Positions 1 to 8,501 of a stretch of DNA of 31,240 bases are shown one piece after another. The DNA lies in assembly GCA_003599205.1 (NCBI GenBank), contig QZJA01000020.1, forward strand, positions 1 to 31,240, given 5' to 3'. This DNA comes from Candidatus Parcubacteria bacterium. GTDB lineage: Bacteria > Patescibacteriota > Patescibacteriia > UBA1558 > GWA2-36-10. Each line of letters starts with the position of its first letter. The stretch's first letter is position 1. Made by a program: the position numbers and the translations under genes. A model generated the notes under the pieces. That model was given only the letters and a program-made list of their open reading frames with translations. It was not told the origin of the DNA and did no database searches.

Positions 1-687
1 GATGCCGGTGTGAGAAAGTGGCTGACTTATTTTATCCTCTTGGTCTCAGTAGTTGTTATGATAGGTTTCTTGATAGCTACTATCAACAGCTTCTTAGATG
101 GCGATTTGACTACCAAATTTATCTTAAAGACTCTAACTGCTTTGATTATATCAGGGTCAGTATTTTCTTTTTATCTTTATGATATCAAAAGAGAAAGCGT
201 TGAAGGCAAAAAAGACAAGGTAATAAATTTTTTCGCTTGGGGTTCCCTACTAGTGATAGCTATAGTTTTTGTAGCATCTTGGTTTTTTGTTCAGTCCCCA
301 CAAGAAACTAGAAAAGTAAAAATTGATCAGGAAATAATTGAAGATTTTTATCAAATTAATTCTGCGGTGATTGATTATTATACTATAAATGATAAAATGC
401 CTTCTGACCTTGATGTTCTCTTAAACAATCCAGATGGCTTTAAATTAAGTGTGGAGGTTGTCCAGCACTCAAGTAGTGGTAAATATTATGATTATCAAGT
501 TACAGCCGATGATGAATACAAAATTTGTGCAGATTTTGTTACTTCCAATATAGGCGATAATGCTGAGAGATATTATTACTATGGAAGTGGTGATTATAAT
601 CATGACAGCGGCTATCAATGTTTTAGCCAAAAGGTGAGTTCTATGAATGAAGGTAAGGTTCCAGCCGCACCAATTAGAATTGAATAA
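1..687 (+). CDS. DUF5671-type membrane protein, 5' end outside window
   Basis: The frame is open to the left edge. The GTG at position 10 lies inside an open stretch reading D-A-G-V-R-K-W, so the true start is probably upstream and this is a C-terminal part. Two or three hydrophobic helices come first (about residues 5-27, 38-58 and 73-93 counted from that GTG), followed by a soluble domain rich in Tyr and Asp. The 'GVRKWLTYF...LLKTLT...G..F.YYLYD.KRE' pattern is what I know from DUF5671 proteins common in candidate-phyla bacteria; this is by recollection. The biochemical function is unknown. It overlaps the next start by one base (TAATG), so it is probably co-transcribed and translationally coupled with ogt. 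Confidence 0.75.
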   Translation, partial: DAGVRKWLTYFILLVSVVVMIGFLIATINSFLDGDLTTKFILKTLTALIISGSVFSFYLYDIKRESVEGKKDKVINFFAWGSLLVIAIVFVASWFFVQSPQETRKVKIDQEIIEDFYQINSAVIDYYTINDKMPSDLDVLLNNPDGFKLSVEVVQHSSSGKYYDYQVTADDEYKICADFVTSNIGDNAERYYYYGSGDYNHDSGYQCFSQKVSSMNEGKVPAAPIRIE

Positions 688-1139
688 TGTTGTATAAATC
701 TTATTTAAAGTCTCCGCTGGGTATTTTGGAAGTTATAGCAGAGGAGAAAAATATTTTAGAAATAAATTTTGTCGGACAAATAAAAAGGCAAAACAACAAC
801 GCACTTAGTAAAAGGTGCGTTGTTGAGCTTAAAGAGTATTTTGTTGGGCAGAGGAAAATATTTTCTGTACCTATCAAATTATCTGGCACTCCTTGGCAGC
901 AAAAAGTCTGGCTGGCTCTTAGTCGAGTGCAATACGGAGTGACTATTTCTTATGCTGATTTAGCTCTAATGGTAGCCGGAGTCAAAGCAGCCCGGGCAGT
1001 CGGTGGGGCAGTCAATAAAAATCCTTTACCGATTATTATCCCCTGCCATCGGGTAGTGGGCAGTAAGGGCGACTTAGTTGGTTATAATGGCGGTTTATGG
1101 CGTAAAAAATGGCTGTTAGAGCACGAAAATAAGCTTTGA
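687..1139 (+). CDS. ogt: Methylated-DNA--protein-cysteine S-methyltransferase
   Basis: Suicide repair protein that moves the alkyl group from O6-alkylguanine or O4-alkylthymine in DNA to its own cysteine. The active-site motif IIIPCHRVVG is present with acceptor Cys120. The helix-turn-helix part 'TPWQQKVWLALSRVQYGVTISYADLA' spans about residues 68-93, and the trailing 'GYNGGLWRKKWLLEHE' is typical. At 150 residues it is at the short end for the family, with a reduced N-terminal domain. The start overlaps the previous stop by one base. The stop is TGA at 1137-1139, and the dnaG -35 box overlaps it. An 11-bp perfect inverted repeat lies inside the gene at 794-825 (see findings). Confidence 0.95.
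   Translation: MLYKSYLKSPLGILEVIAEEKNILEINFVGQIKRQNNNALSKRCVVELKEYFVGQRKIFSVPIKLSGTPWQQKVWLALSRVQYGVTISYADLALMVAGVKAARAVGGAVNKNPLPIIIPCHRVVGSKGDLVGYNGGLWRKKWLLEHENKL
794..825. repeat. Inverted repeat inside ogt
   Basis: The arms 794-804 (caacaacgcac) and 815-825 (gtgcgttgttg) are perfectly complementary, with a 10-base loop. They fall in the variable linker ahead of the conserved Ogt catalytic domain, around residues 36-47, and keep the frame open. Confidence 0.7.
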
Positions 1140-1164
1140 CTAAAGTACTGATTTAGCATAATAT
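1136..1164 (+). promoter_or_regulatory. dnaG promoter, predicted leaderless
   Basis: TTGACT at 1136-1141, a 17-base spacer, then TAATAT at 1159-1164. Counting seven bases on from the last -10 base puts +1 at 1171, the A of the dnaG ATG. The -35 overlaps the ogt stop. No Shine-Dalgarno sequence is possible in such a transcript. Confidence 0.6.
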
Positions 1165-1170
1165 AAGGGC

Positions 1171-2973
1171 ATGAATCCAGTAGATGAGATAAAAAGTAGG
1201 CTCGACATAGTAGACGTTGTTTCTGGTTATATTAGTCTTAACCAAACCGGCGGTAATCTTAAGGCGCGGTGTCCTTTTCACAACGAAAAGACGCCTAGTT
1301 TTATGGTTTCTCGAGAAAAGCAGATTTGGCATTGTTTTGGTTGTGGCAAAGGTGGTGATATTATCAGTTTTGTCCAAGAATATGAAGGAGTTGATTTCAA
1401 GGAAGCAATACGCATTTTAGCTGAAAGGGCAAATGTCACTCTCAGCAATATGAGCTTTGAAAAAAAAGAAGACTACAGTCGTTTGTATGAGATAAATCAG
1501 ACAGCAGCCAAATTTTATCAAAATATTTTGAATCAAGACGACCCCATCAGCCACAAGGCGATGAAGTATCTACAAGAAGCTAGAAAAATTAAAAAAGCCA
1601 ACATTGATAAATGGGAATTGGGGTTGTCAGGTGAATCATGGGACGGTTTGTATAGGTATTTGATATCTGAGGGCTACAAAGATGATGATGTGTTTAAGGC
1701 TGGATTAGTAGTCAAAAGGAAAGATGGTAGTGGCTATGTTGATAGATTTAGAAAGCGATTGATGTTTCCTATTTTTGACACCCAAGGCAAAATAGTAGCT
1801 TTCACTTCACGCACCTTGGCCGGCATAGTCTATGACGAAGAAGAGCAAGGGGGAAAATATATAAACAGTCCACAAACAGTCATCTATGACAAAAGCAAAA
1901 CTCTCTATGGCTGGCATTTTGCCAAAGACATGGTGCGAAAGAAAAAGTATTTGATAGTCGTAGAAGGTAATATGGATGTTATTGCTGCTCATCAAGCTGA
2001 GACCACCAATGTCGTAGCAGTTTCCGGCACAGCTCTTACCCTAGATCATTTAAAATTAATCAAAAGATACAGTAATAATGTCATCTTGGCTTTTGATAGC
2101 GACCAGGCTGGTCTGCTGACATCTTTTCGGGCTTTCAAAAATATTCGTCTTGGCTGGGAGCAAGATATGAATTTTAAAGTTCTACTTTTACCAGCTGGTA
2201 AAGATCCGGCTGATGTTATCAAAGAGGACAAAAGTAAATGGCTAGAAGCAATAGCAAAGTCTTTACCGCTAGTTGATTATTACCAGAAAAAAATTATGGC
2301 GGCAATTGATAAAAACAGAGCTGACCATAAGAAAATTGCTGCGCAAAAACTGCTTTATGTGATAAAATTTTTACAAAGCGAAGTGGAGCAAGAGCATTAT
2401 ATCAGAAAATTATCCGATGAACTAAAAATATCTATTGAAACATTAAAATCGGAATTTGCCAAAATAAAGACCAGTGAAGATATTCCAAGTTATAAAAATA
2501 TTCCCTTGGAAGAAAAGAGTAAAAAAGATAATATCATTCTTTTGTCCGAACAATTATTGGCAATTGCTTTTTTCAAACCAAGTTATTTGGAAAAAATGAT
2601 TGAGGAAATAGAGCCGGATTTACTGGAGGAGTCTTTGCGTTCCCTTTACAGTCAGACCATAATTTATTATACTAAGCACCATAGCCTACCTGATTTTAGT
2701 AATAATGATGAATTAAGCAGTCAGGACAAAAAGGAATGGATTAGGTTATCTTTATTAGGAGAGGAAAATTATGCTGAGGCTAGCGAAAAAGATATAGATA
2801 ATGATTGGCATAATTTGAGCAATCGCGTACGTTACTATTATTTAGACAGCCAGAAGCAAGCACTTATAAAGGAGCTTCGTCAGGCTGAATTAAGCAATGA
2901 TGCAAACTCTCAGGATAAATTAGCCCACGAAATAAATTTGCTAAATAAGGAAATACATAAATTACAGAGCTAA
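1171..2973 (+). CDS. dnaG: DNA primase DnaG
   Basis: Synthesises RNA primers for replication. The N-terminal CHC2 zinc-binding domain has ligands Cys34, His37, Cys55 and Cys58 (RCPFHNEKTPSF ... HCFGCGKGGD). The catalytic core follows, with a TOPRIM domain showing 'LIVVEGNMDV' (Glu265) and 'AFDSDQAG' (Asp309, Asp311). The last roughly 170 residues form the helicase-binding-like region and are charged and divergent. The 600-residue length is normal. Its order directly before rpoD, with a one-base gap, recalls the classical dnaG-rpoD macromolecular-synthesis pairing. Confidence 0.98.
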   Translation: MNPVDEIKSRLDIVDVVSGYISLNQTGGNLKARCPFHNEKTPSFMVSREKQIWHCFGCGKGGDIISFVQEYEGVDFKEAIRILAERANVTLSNMSFEKKEDYSRLYEINQTAAKFYQNILNQDDPISHKAMKYLQEARKIKKANIDKWELGLSGESWDGLYRYLISEGYKDDDVFKAGLVVKRKDGSGYVDRFRKRLMFPIFDTQGKIVAFTSRTLAGIVYDEEEQGGKYINSPQTVIYDKSKTLYGWHFAKDMVRKKKYLIVVEGNMDVIAAHQAETTNVVAVSGTALTLDHLKLIKRYSNNVILAFDSDQAGLLTSFRAFKNIRLGWEQDMNFKVLLLPAGKDPADVIKEDKSKWLEAIAKSLPLVDYYQKKIMAAIDKNRADHKKIAAQKLLYVIKFLQSEVEQEHYIRKLSDELKISIETLKSEFAKIKTSEDIPSYKNIPLEEKSKKDNIILLSEQLLAIAFFKPSYLEKMIEEIEPDLLEESLRSLYSQTIIYYTKHHSLPDFSNNDELSSQDKKEWIRLSLLGEENYAEASEKDIDNDWHNLSNRVRYYYLDSQKQALIKELRQAELSNDANSQDKLAHEINLLNKEIHKLQS

Positions 2974-2974
2974 A

Positions 2975-4306
2975 ATGCCTGTCAAAAAGAAAGTCACAAT
3001 TAAAAAAAAGGTTAGTGCCAAAAAGCACGTAACCAAAAAACACACTGTCAAAAAAAACAGTGCCAGCAAACCTAAAAAGGTAAGTAAGTCTGCTGCTAAA
3101 ATTAAAAAAGCAGCAACAAGCAAAAAGGCTATAAATAAAAAAGTAGCCACAAAAATTTCTAAAAAGACTGTCTCTAAGACAAGTAAAAGTTCTAAGCTTA
3201 AAGTTAAAGCGCCAAAATCTAAATTTGACGATTCTTTGGCTGAGGTTTTACTAAGGAAAGCTAAGTCTCGATCTTTTATAACTGAAGACGAGATGCTTAG
3301 AGTTTTTACTAATCTCGAGGATTATGTTGATAGATTTGAGAGCTTTTTAGATGAGCTTGACGATGCGACTATTCAGATAGTGACTACTGATGGTGGCATT
3401 TTGGATGTGAAAGAAAAAGCCGGAGATATTTTATCAAGAAGTGGCATTCAAAACGACCAGAAAAGAGGAGATTTGACCGATATAGCGGCTGATTCTATTC
3501 AGATGTACTTGCGAGAAATTGGCAAAGTACCTCTGCTTGTTTCGGAAGAAGAGATGATGTATGCCAAGCGCAAAGAAAAGGGTGATTTGGAAGCCAAGAA
3601 AAAATTAATAGAATCAAATTTACGTTTGGTAGTTTCCATTGCCAAAAAATTTACTGGCAGGTCTCTGACTTTATTGGATTTGATTCAAGAAGGAAACATT
3701 GGTTTGTTTAGAGCAGTAGAAAAATTTGATTACCGTAAGGGTTATAAATTTTCTACTTACGCTACTTGGTGGATTAGACAGGCTATTACTCGCGCCCTAG
3801 CCGACCAATCAAGAACTATTCGTATTCCAGTACACATGGTAGAGACGATTAATCGTTTCAATCAAATAGAGCGTCGTTTGGTTCAAGAGCTGGGTCGTGA
3901 TCCTTTGCCGGAAGAAATTGCTGCTGAAATGGGCGAGGATATTGATAAGATTAGACAAATAATAAAAATTTCTCAGGAGACTGTTTCCTTGGAGGCATCA
4001 GTCGGCGACGATGATGAGGATAGTACTCTAGGCGATTTTATTGAAGATGAAAAAAATATTGGTCCTGACAGAGTAGCCGCCTTAAAGCTTTTGAGCGATC
4101 ATGTCAAAAAAGTTATTAGCGATTTGACACCTCGTGAACAAAAAATACTAGAGATGAGATTTGGCCTAGCTGATGGAGTAGCCCATACCTTGGAAGAAGT
4201 AGGACAGGAATTTGGTGTTACCCGTGAGCGTATTCGTCAGATTGAAGCCAAAGCTTTAGAGCGCATCAAAAAGCACGAAGATATGAGGAAATTGAGGGAT
4301 TATTAA
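2975..4306 (+). CDS. rpoD: RNA polymerase sigma factor RpoD with lysine-rich N-terminal tail
   Basis: Primary sigma factor. Regions 1.2 to 4 are clear: 'DSIQMYLREIGKVPLL' (1.2); 'ESNLRLVVSIAKKF...LLDLIQEGNIGLFRAVEKFD' with 'FSTYATWWIRQAI.RAL' (2.1-2.4); 'SRTIRIPVHMVETIN' (3.0); 'GVTRERIRQIEAKALERIKK' (4.2). The first 80 or so residues are unusual: 31 lysines, otherwise mostly Ser, Ala, Thr and Val, and no acidic residue before Asp84-Asp85. This resembles a histone-H1-like tail rather than the acidic region 1.1 of many primary sigma factors. A short acidic helical segment (about 84-135) lies between the tail and region 1.2. The gene lies one base after dnaG with no separate promoter seen. Confidence 0.97.
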   Translation: MPVKKKVTIKKKVSAKKHVTKKHTVKKNSASKPKKVSKSAAKIKKAATSKKAINKKVATKISKKTVSKTSKSSKLKVKAPKSKFDDSLAEVLLRKAKSRSFITEDEMLRVFTNLEDYVDRFESFLDELDDATIQIVTTDGGILDVKEKAGDILSRSGIQNDQKRGDLTDIAADSIQMYLREIGKVPLLVSEEEMMYAKRKEKGDLEAKKKLIESNLRLVVSIAKKFTGRSLTLLDLIQEGNIGLFRAVEKFDYRKGYKFSTYATWWIRQAITRALADQSRTIRIPVHMVETINRFNQIERRLVQELGRDPLPEEIAAEMGEDIDKIRQIIKISQETVSLEASVGDDDEDSTLGDFIEDEKNIGPDRVAALKLLSDHVKKVISDLTPREQKILEMRFGLADGVAHTLEEVGQEFGVTRERIRQIEAKALERIKKHEDMRKLRDY

Positions 4307-4320
4307 AATATACGACTATG

Positions 4321-4355
4321 GCGCCGGTATCCGCATTGTCGGATACCGGCGCTTT
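4321..4355 (+). terminator. Terminator after rpoD
   Basis: Perfect 13-bp stem 4321-4333 / 4340-4352 (gcgccggtatccg with its complement), 6-base loop, then a short T run. It is GC-rich against an AT-rich background. Its loop and right arm also carry a possible -35 box for the next gene. Confidence 0.75.
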
Positions 4356-4365
4356 GTGTTATTAT
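4336..4365 (+). promoter_or_regulatory. Possible promoter of the 4372 gene, overlapping the terminator
   Basis: TTGTCG at 4336-4341, 18-base spacer, then TATTAT at 4360-4365 preceded by TGT (extended -10). Predicted +1 is 4372, the A of the chosen ATG. The -35 is weak. Confidence 0.4.
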
Positions 4366-4371
4366 ATTGAT

Positions 4372-4830
4372 ATGTTTATAACACCACACACATCAGCTGC
4401 GATATGGATATCCACCAAGGTCACTGACCCTGTTTTGGCTTTTGCTTTTGGCTTAATTTCTCATTTTATTTTAGATATTATACCTCATGGAGATGAGGAT
4501 ATTGGTAGCCACAAAAAAACAAAGCGAGGACGGTTTATTTATATGATGAAGGTAGCTACGGTAGATGTCATATTGTCAGTAGTTTTAGTGTATTTTTATA
4601 TTACTCGTCATCAAGATTACAATCGACCAGCTATGGCTGGAGCGATAGTAGGAGCTTGGCTGCCAGACGTGGCTTGGATTGTGATAGAGAATTTCAAAAT
4701 GACAGCCTTATACTGGTATATAGTTTGGCATGGCAGGATACACAATGCCTTCAATTGGCGTTACTCACCAGTTTATGGTGTGCCTTTTCAGATTATAGTC
4801 ACCCTGCTGATACTAAAAGTTTCATATTAA
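4372..4830 (+). CDS. Small multi-pass membrane protein, putative membrane-bound hydrolase-like
   Basis: About 152 residues starting MFITPHTSAA. A longer frame opens at 4318, but it runs through the rpoD terminator hairpin, so the ATG at 4372 is preferred. Hydrophobic segments lie near residues 17-37, 60-80, 87-105 and 130-150. Conserved-looking polar motifs are 'HTSAAIW', 'SHFILDIIPHGDE' and 'WLPDVAW', plus 'VWHGRIHN'. The His/Asp pattern near membrane helices recalls the YdjM/DUF457 group of putative membrane metal-dependent hydrolases, but the resemblance is loose and the function is not established. Confidence 0.7.
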   Translation: MFITPHTSAAIWISTKVTDPVLAFAFGLISHFILDIIPHGDEDIGSHKKTKRGRFIYMMKVATVDVILSVVLVYFYITRHQDYNRPAMAGAIVGAWLPDVAWIVIENFKMTALYWYIVWHGRIHNAFNWRYSPVYGVPFQIIVTLLILKVSY

Positions 4831-4839
4831 TCATAGCGG

Positions 4840-6489
4840 ATGAGTTTATTAGGAAAAAATTATAGACAGCGATATTTTTTTGTGTGGCTGGTTTTTTTGT
4901 TTTTGGCTTTGTTAATTTATGGGGCAATTTTAAATGATTTTTTCTTGTCGGATGATTGGCATTGGTTTTATTTAGCTCAACAAAGATCGGTTGATTGGCA
5001 GATACTATTGACCAACTATGCTGGGCAAAAAGCTGGCGGTTCTTACAATCCGTTTTTATTTTTATTTTACAAATTTGCTTTTTCAATTCTTGGTTTAAAA
5101 TATTTTTGGTACCACGTTGTCAGTATAGTGTTGCATAGCTTTAATGCTCTTTTAGTTTTTATTTTAGCCAAGAAAATATTTAATTTAGGCAAAATAGGCA
5201 AAAGTCATAATTGGGGCGTGGTGGCTGGAATTTTATTTTTGATTTGGCCAGTTAGCGTTGAAACTATCACTTGGATAGCAGCCTGGGCACATGTGTTGCC
5301 GGTTTCTTTTTATCTACTGACTCTGGTTTCTTATTTTTCTTATAGGTTAGAGAATAGAAAAAGCTATATTTATTATTCTTTGTTATTTTTTATTTTGGCA
5401 CTACTAACCAAAGAAATTTCAATTACTCTGCCGATTATTATTTTATTGTGGGAAATATATTTTTATTCTATCAATAAAAAAAATAAACAAGCGATTTTTT
5501 ATCTACCGGTCTATTTTGTCCTCTTAGTTGCGTTTTTTATTTTGCGTTATATTTCTACAGCTATCGTCTTTGGTTATTATGGCCAACAGGAGTTGCAATT
5601 TACTTTTGCTAAATGGGTAGCTACTTTAGTCCCCTTTATATCCGAGCTATTTACCTTTAGTTTTTTGCGTATTCCAGCTTTTAAAGCAGTTTATTATTTG
5701 ACCAATCCATTAGCTATTTTTGTCTTAGTTATTTTAGCTAGTTATTTTTATTATCTATTTTTGAAAAAAAAGTGGCTGACTTTTACCCTTATTCTGACTT
5801 TTCTCATCAGTCTAGTCCCAGCTATTTTAGTTGGTCTGCACCACACTACTTTTGCCGGGGAGCGTTATCTGTATTTGCCCTTATCTTTTTTCATAGTTTG
5901 GATTTTGTATATTTTTATTAAGCTAAAATGGAATTTTAAGACAAAAGCTTCTCTGCTCTTGATTTTTGCTTTTATCAGTCTCTTGGTGATTGAATACAAA
6001 AAATATTTATGGCAGGAAGCTAGTGATTTGAGTCGTCAGATTATAACTAGTTATCAGGATTTGAATTTGGCTCCTGGCCAAAAATTGGCCACAGTAGCTT
6101 TGCCGGATAATATATCTGGGGCAGAGGTCTATCGCAACAACCTCAACCAAGGACTTTATTTTATGTATCCAGAAACTCATCCAGAAATAGTAGCGCATTT
6201 GCCGGTTTATGTTTTTGTAAATCCTGAAAATAAAAATGATAAGTTACTTAATTGGCGTCGTCATAATATCGGTTGGTTGGCGGAGAGTGTTGATGGTGGG
6301 CAAATAGTCACTGGTTTTACTTCAATAGAGTACCAAGGATTTTATTTTGAGTTGTGGAATTATAATTATCAGAATTACAAAGCAAATGTTATCAGATTGA
6401 TACCTACTGCCGAAACCCTAGAGACATTGGATACGGGCGAACTTAAGCTGATGTATTTTGATCAGGGCAAATTAAATATTTTAGAATAA
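4840..6489 (+). CDS. Multi-pass membrane protein, GT-C glycosyltransferase-like
   Basis: 549 residues with roughly ten hydrophobic helices over the first 390 residues, then a soluble C-terminal domain of about 150 residues. The first extracytoplasmic loop carries 'FFLSDDWHWFYLAQQ', an Asp-Asp pair just after helix 1 as in GT-C enzymes (protein-O-mannosyltransferase and ArnT-like families), which use polyprenyl-linked sugars. 'HHTTFAGERYLYLPLSFF' also resembles membrane proteins of this group annotated as glycosyltransferase or TMTC-like. The substrate cannot be inferred. It begins 9 bases after the previous gene with no Shine-Dalgarno sequence and ends at a hairpin facing a gene on the other strand. 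Confidence 0.75.
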   Translation: MSLLGKNYRQRYFFVWLVFLFLALLIYGAILNDFFLSDDWHWFYLAQQRSVDWQILLTNYAGQKAGGSYNPFLFLFYKFAFSILGLKYFWYHVVSIVLHSFNALLVFILAKKIFNLGKIGKSHNWGVVAGILFLIWPVSVETITWIAAWAHVLPVSFYLLTLVSYFSYRLENRKSYIYYSLLFFILALLTKEISITLPIIILLWEIYFYSINKKNKQAIFYLPVYFVLLVAFFILRYISTAIVFGYYGQQELQFTFAKWVATLVPFISELFTFSFLRIPAFKAVYYLTNPLAIFVLVILASYFYYLFLKKKWLTFTLILTFLISLVPAILVGLHHTTFAGERYLYLPLSFFIVWILYIFIKLKWNFKTKASLLLIFAFISLLVIEYKKYLWQEASDLSRQIITSYQDLNLAPGQKLATVALPDNISGAEVYRNNLNQGLYFMYPETHPEIVAHLPVYVFVNPENKNDKLLNWRRHNIGWLAESVDGGQIVTGFTSIEYQGFYFELWNYNYQNYKANVIRLIPTAETLETLDTGELKLMYFDQGKLNILE

Positions 6490-6490
6490 A

Positions 6491-6518
6491 AAAGCTCCTT
6501 GTCAGAGGGAGTTTTTTT
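6491..6518 (+). terminator. Terminator after the GT-C-like gene
   Basis: 10-bp stem 6491-6500 / 6506-6515 with two G-T wobbles and a 5-base loop, followed by a T run. It lies between convergent genes. Confidence 0.65.
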
Positions 6519-6544
6519 GTAAGTTTTGTGTCAGTAGCTGTCGG

Positions 6545-7729
6545 CTAGATGCCGGCATTTATTTTTTTGTGATTGGTCGACAGCCAGAACAAGAGGCTAC
6601 TTATGAGCACTATAATGCTGATAAATATTATAGCAGTATTCATTGAATATAGATCAGCTGCGTGTCCGATTATAGGCAGTACCATTAGAGCAATGGCTGA
6701 TTGGAAGAGTTCCATAATAGAGCCCATGGTAGCTCTGTTTTTGGAGGAGACATAATCGTGGAAAAGGGCGTTTGATATCGGTGAGCGGATATTTTCTACC
6801 ATCATGACAAAGAAGAAAAGTCCTATACCCCAAAATGATGATAAGCCTAGGCCGATTAGTATTATGGGGACAAAAGATATTAGGCTGATATAGTTAATGA
6901 TTTTTACAGCGCCAAATTTTTCTTCTAGATTGGCTGCATATTTAGCCAAAAATGCTAGCAGCAAAAGAAAGCCAGAATATATCACGCCAAAGTATTGTAG
7001 ATGCACGCCAACGTCTTTCATGTATGGCTGGATGAATTTATCTAGAGACAAAACAGCTGCTGAAAATAAGGCAGTGTTCAATATTATTTTTCGTAACTCT
7101 GATTTTAGAAATGATTCTTTGATAGAGTCTTTGGCAAATTTGATGTTATCTTTCAAGAATTTCTTTTCTGCCTGTCCACATTCTTCCAACTTGCTCCAGG
7201 AGAAGGTTTGAATAAAGTTTATCAAGGCCGGAATGGCGGCTATAAAGAAAGCAAAATTAAAGCCGAATTTGTAGGCAATAAAACCTCCTAGAGCCGTGCC
7301 AATGCTTTCGGATATTCGGGCATAAAATTTTTGATTAGCTTTGACTAGGATGTAATTAGGCGAGCCTTTTGTTTGTGACAGATAGCCGTAGACGTAGGCA
7401 GTCTCAGTACCAGAGCGGAAACTTTTGCCTAGCTCATATATTATATTGGCTAGCAAGAGGCTCAGAAAATCAAAAGAAAAACCAAACAGAATAAAGCTTA
7501 CAAAAATCAAAAATTTTGAAATAATAATGCTTCTTCTTTTGCCATAGAGGTCGGCAAAAATTCCGGTTGGTATCTCTAGGACAAAAGAGAAAATTGAGCC
7601 AATAGTAAATATCCAAAATATCTGGCTATAGCTAAGACCGAGATCTTGAAAAAACAAAACTATAATCGGAACAAAGTAAGTTTGATTTTTGAGAAATGAT
7701 GCCAAATAAAATTTGTTGACTTGGGTCAT
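6545..7729 (-). CDS. Major facilitator superfamily transporter
   Basis: 394 residues, about 11-12 hydrophobic helices. The loop between helices 2 and 3 carries 'GIFADLYGKRRSIIISK', a clear MFS motif A (G-x-x-x-D-x-x-G-R/K-R). The N-terminus 'FYLASFLKNQTYFVPIIVLFFQDLGLSYSQI' and 'EIPTGIFADLYGKR' resemble MFS drug or metabolite exporters, but the substrate is unknown. The start lies one base after the stop of the upstream HAD gene, so the two form a two-gene unit. A likely function is efflux or uptake across the inner membrane. Confidence 0.9.
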   Translation of the reverse strand: MTQVNKFYLASFLKNQTYFVPIIVLFFQDLGLSYSQIFWIFTIGSIFSFVLEIPTGIFADLYGKRRSIIISKFLIFVSFILFGFSFDFLSLLLANIIYELGKSFRSGTETAYVYGYLSQTKGSPNYILVKANQKFYARISESIGTALGGFIAYKFGFNFAFFIAAIPALINFIQTFSWSKLEECGQAEKKFLKDNIKFAKDSIKESFLKSELRKIILNTALFSAAVLSLDKFIQPYMKDVGVHLQYFGVIYSGFLLLLAFLAKYAANLEEKFGAVKIINYISLISFVPIILIGLGLSSFWGIGLFFFVMMVENIRSPISNALFHDYVSSKNRATMGSIMELFQSAIALMVLPIIGHAADLYSMNTAIIFISIIVLISSLLFWLSTNHKKINAGI

Positions 7730-7730
7730 A

Positions 7731-8327
7731 TTATGAGTAGCGTTCTAGCTCTTTCTTTAGGTTTTTTTGTTTATTATAGAGCAGGCAGTTTATCTTTAGT
7801 GTTTTGGCTAGAGAAATGTTTTTTTGACTATCATCGATAAAAATTATTTCCTCAGGTTTTAAATTTAATTTTTTTAAAACGTACTGCCAAGTATTTTTGT
7901 CAGTTTTATCGGAACCAAGTTGGTAGGAGAAAAATTTTTTGTCAAAATTTTTGTAAAAATTATTTTTGTTTAATCTAGCAGCTAATTCTTGGGAGACATT
8001 ACTTAGTAGTACGATGGTATATTTTTTTTTCAGTTGGTTCAAGAGGGAATATACTTCTTTGTTTTTTTTGATATATTTTTTGTCACTGGTGATAAAGAAT
8101 TTTTTTATTTCTTGTGGGGTAATTTTTAGATTTAATTGTGCGGCTATAATTTTAAAATATTGATACTCTGTTTTTGTTCCTATATCCAAGCCAGCGGCTG
8201 CCTGGGAAGAAATCCTGGCAAATTGTTTTTTATCAATATGGTTTGTGCGACAAAAACTTTCAACTGACAACTCAGTGAATCTATTGACCAATACGCCATC
8301 AAAATCAAATATTATAGCCTTTATCAT
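7731..8327 (-). CDS. HAD-superfamily hydrolase
   Basis: 198 residues. HAD motif I 'IIFDFDGVLV' gives nucleophile Asp8 and acid/base Asp10. Motif II is 'IVLLSNVS', motif III Lys lies in 'GSDKTDKNTWQYVL', and motif IV is 'IIFIDDSQKN'. A helical cap sits between motifs I and II, as in phosphoglycolate-phosphatase or epoxide-hydrolase-like subfamilies. The substrate is unknown. A TTG start at 8336 would add M-A-Y, but the ATG at 8327 gives the normal family N-terminus and fits the predicted transcription start two bases earlier. The neighbouring MFS gene follows with a one-base gap. Confidence 0.88.
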   Translation of the reverse strand: MIKAIIFDFDGVLVNRFTELSVESFCRTNHIDKKQFARISSQAAAGLDIGTKTEYQYFKIIAAQLNLKITPQEIKKFFITSDKKYIKKNKEVYSLLNQLKKKYTIVLLSNVSQELAARLNKNNFYKNFDKKFFSYQLGSDKTDKNTWQYVLKKLNLKPEEIIFIDDSQKNISLAKTLKINCLLYNKQKNLKKELERYS

Positions 8328-8335
8328 ATATGCCA

Positions 8336-8364
8336 ATTATATCATACTTTGTTGTCATTTTAAA
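8336..8364 (-). promoter_or_regulatory. Promoter of the HAD-MFS unit
   Basis: Minus-strand TATAAT at 8341-8336 with a weak TTTAAA 17 bases upstream (8364-8359). Predicted +1 is 8329, two bases before the ATG at 8327, so probably leaderless. Confidence 0.4.
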
Positions 8365-8394
8365 AAACAAAACATTTTTTAATTTGGGCAAAAT

Positions 8395-8439
8395 AAAAAC
8401 ACCCTTTATAATTCGTCTGGTTAAATAAAGGGTGTTTTT
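8395..8439 (-). terminator. Terminator of the DUF5698-like gene
   Basis: Perfect 14-bp stem 8395-8408 / 8426-8439 (aaaaacaccctttA and complement), 17-base loop. A-tract and T-tract on either side could make it work on both strands. Confidence 0.75.
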
Positions 8440-8501
8440 AGGTTGTCTCTTGTTTGCCAAGAGGGCTGGGGTGATCCTTATCCATCACTTTGTGTTAATG
8501 T

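Noticed and set aside
1137..1139. UGA recoded as glycine, as in some candidate phyla
   Set aside because: ogt ends normally at this TGA, no gene needs read-through, and no UCA-anticodon tRNA is seen.
4318..4371. Upstream start for the small membrane protein
   Set aside because: The first 18 codons would be the rpoD terminator hairpin; the ATG at 4372 fits a leaderless start.
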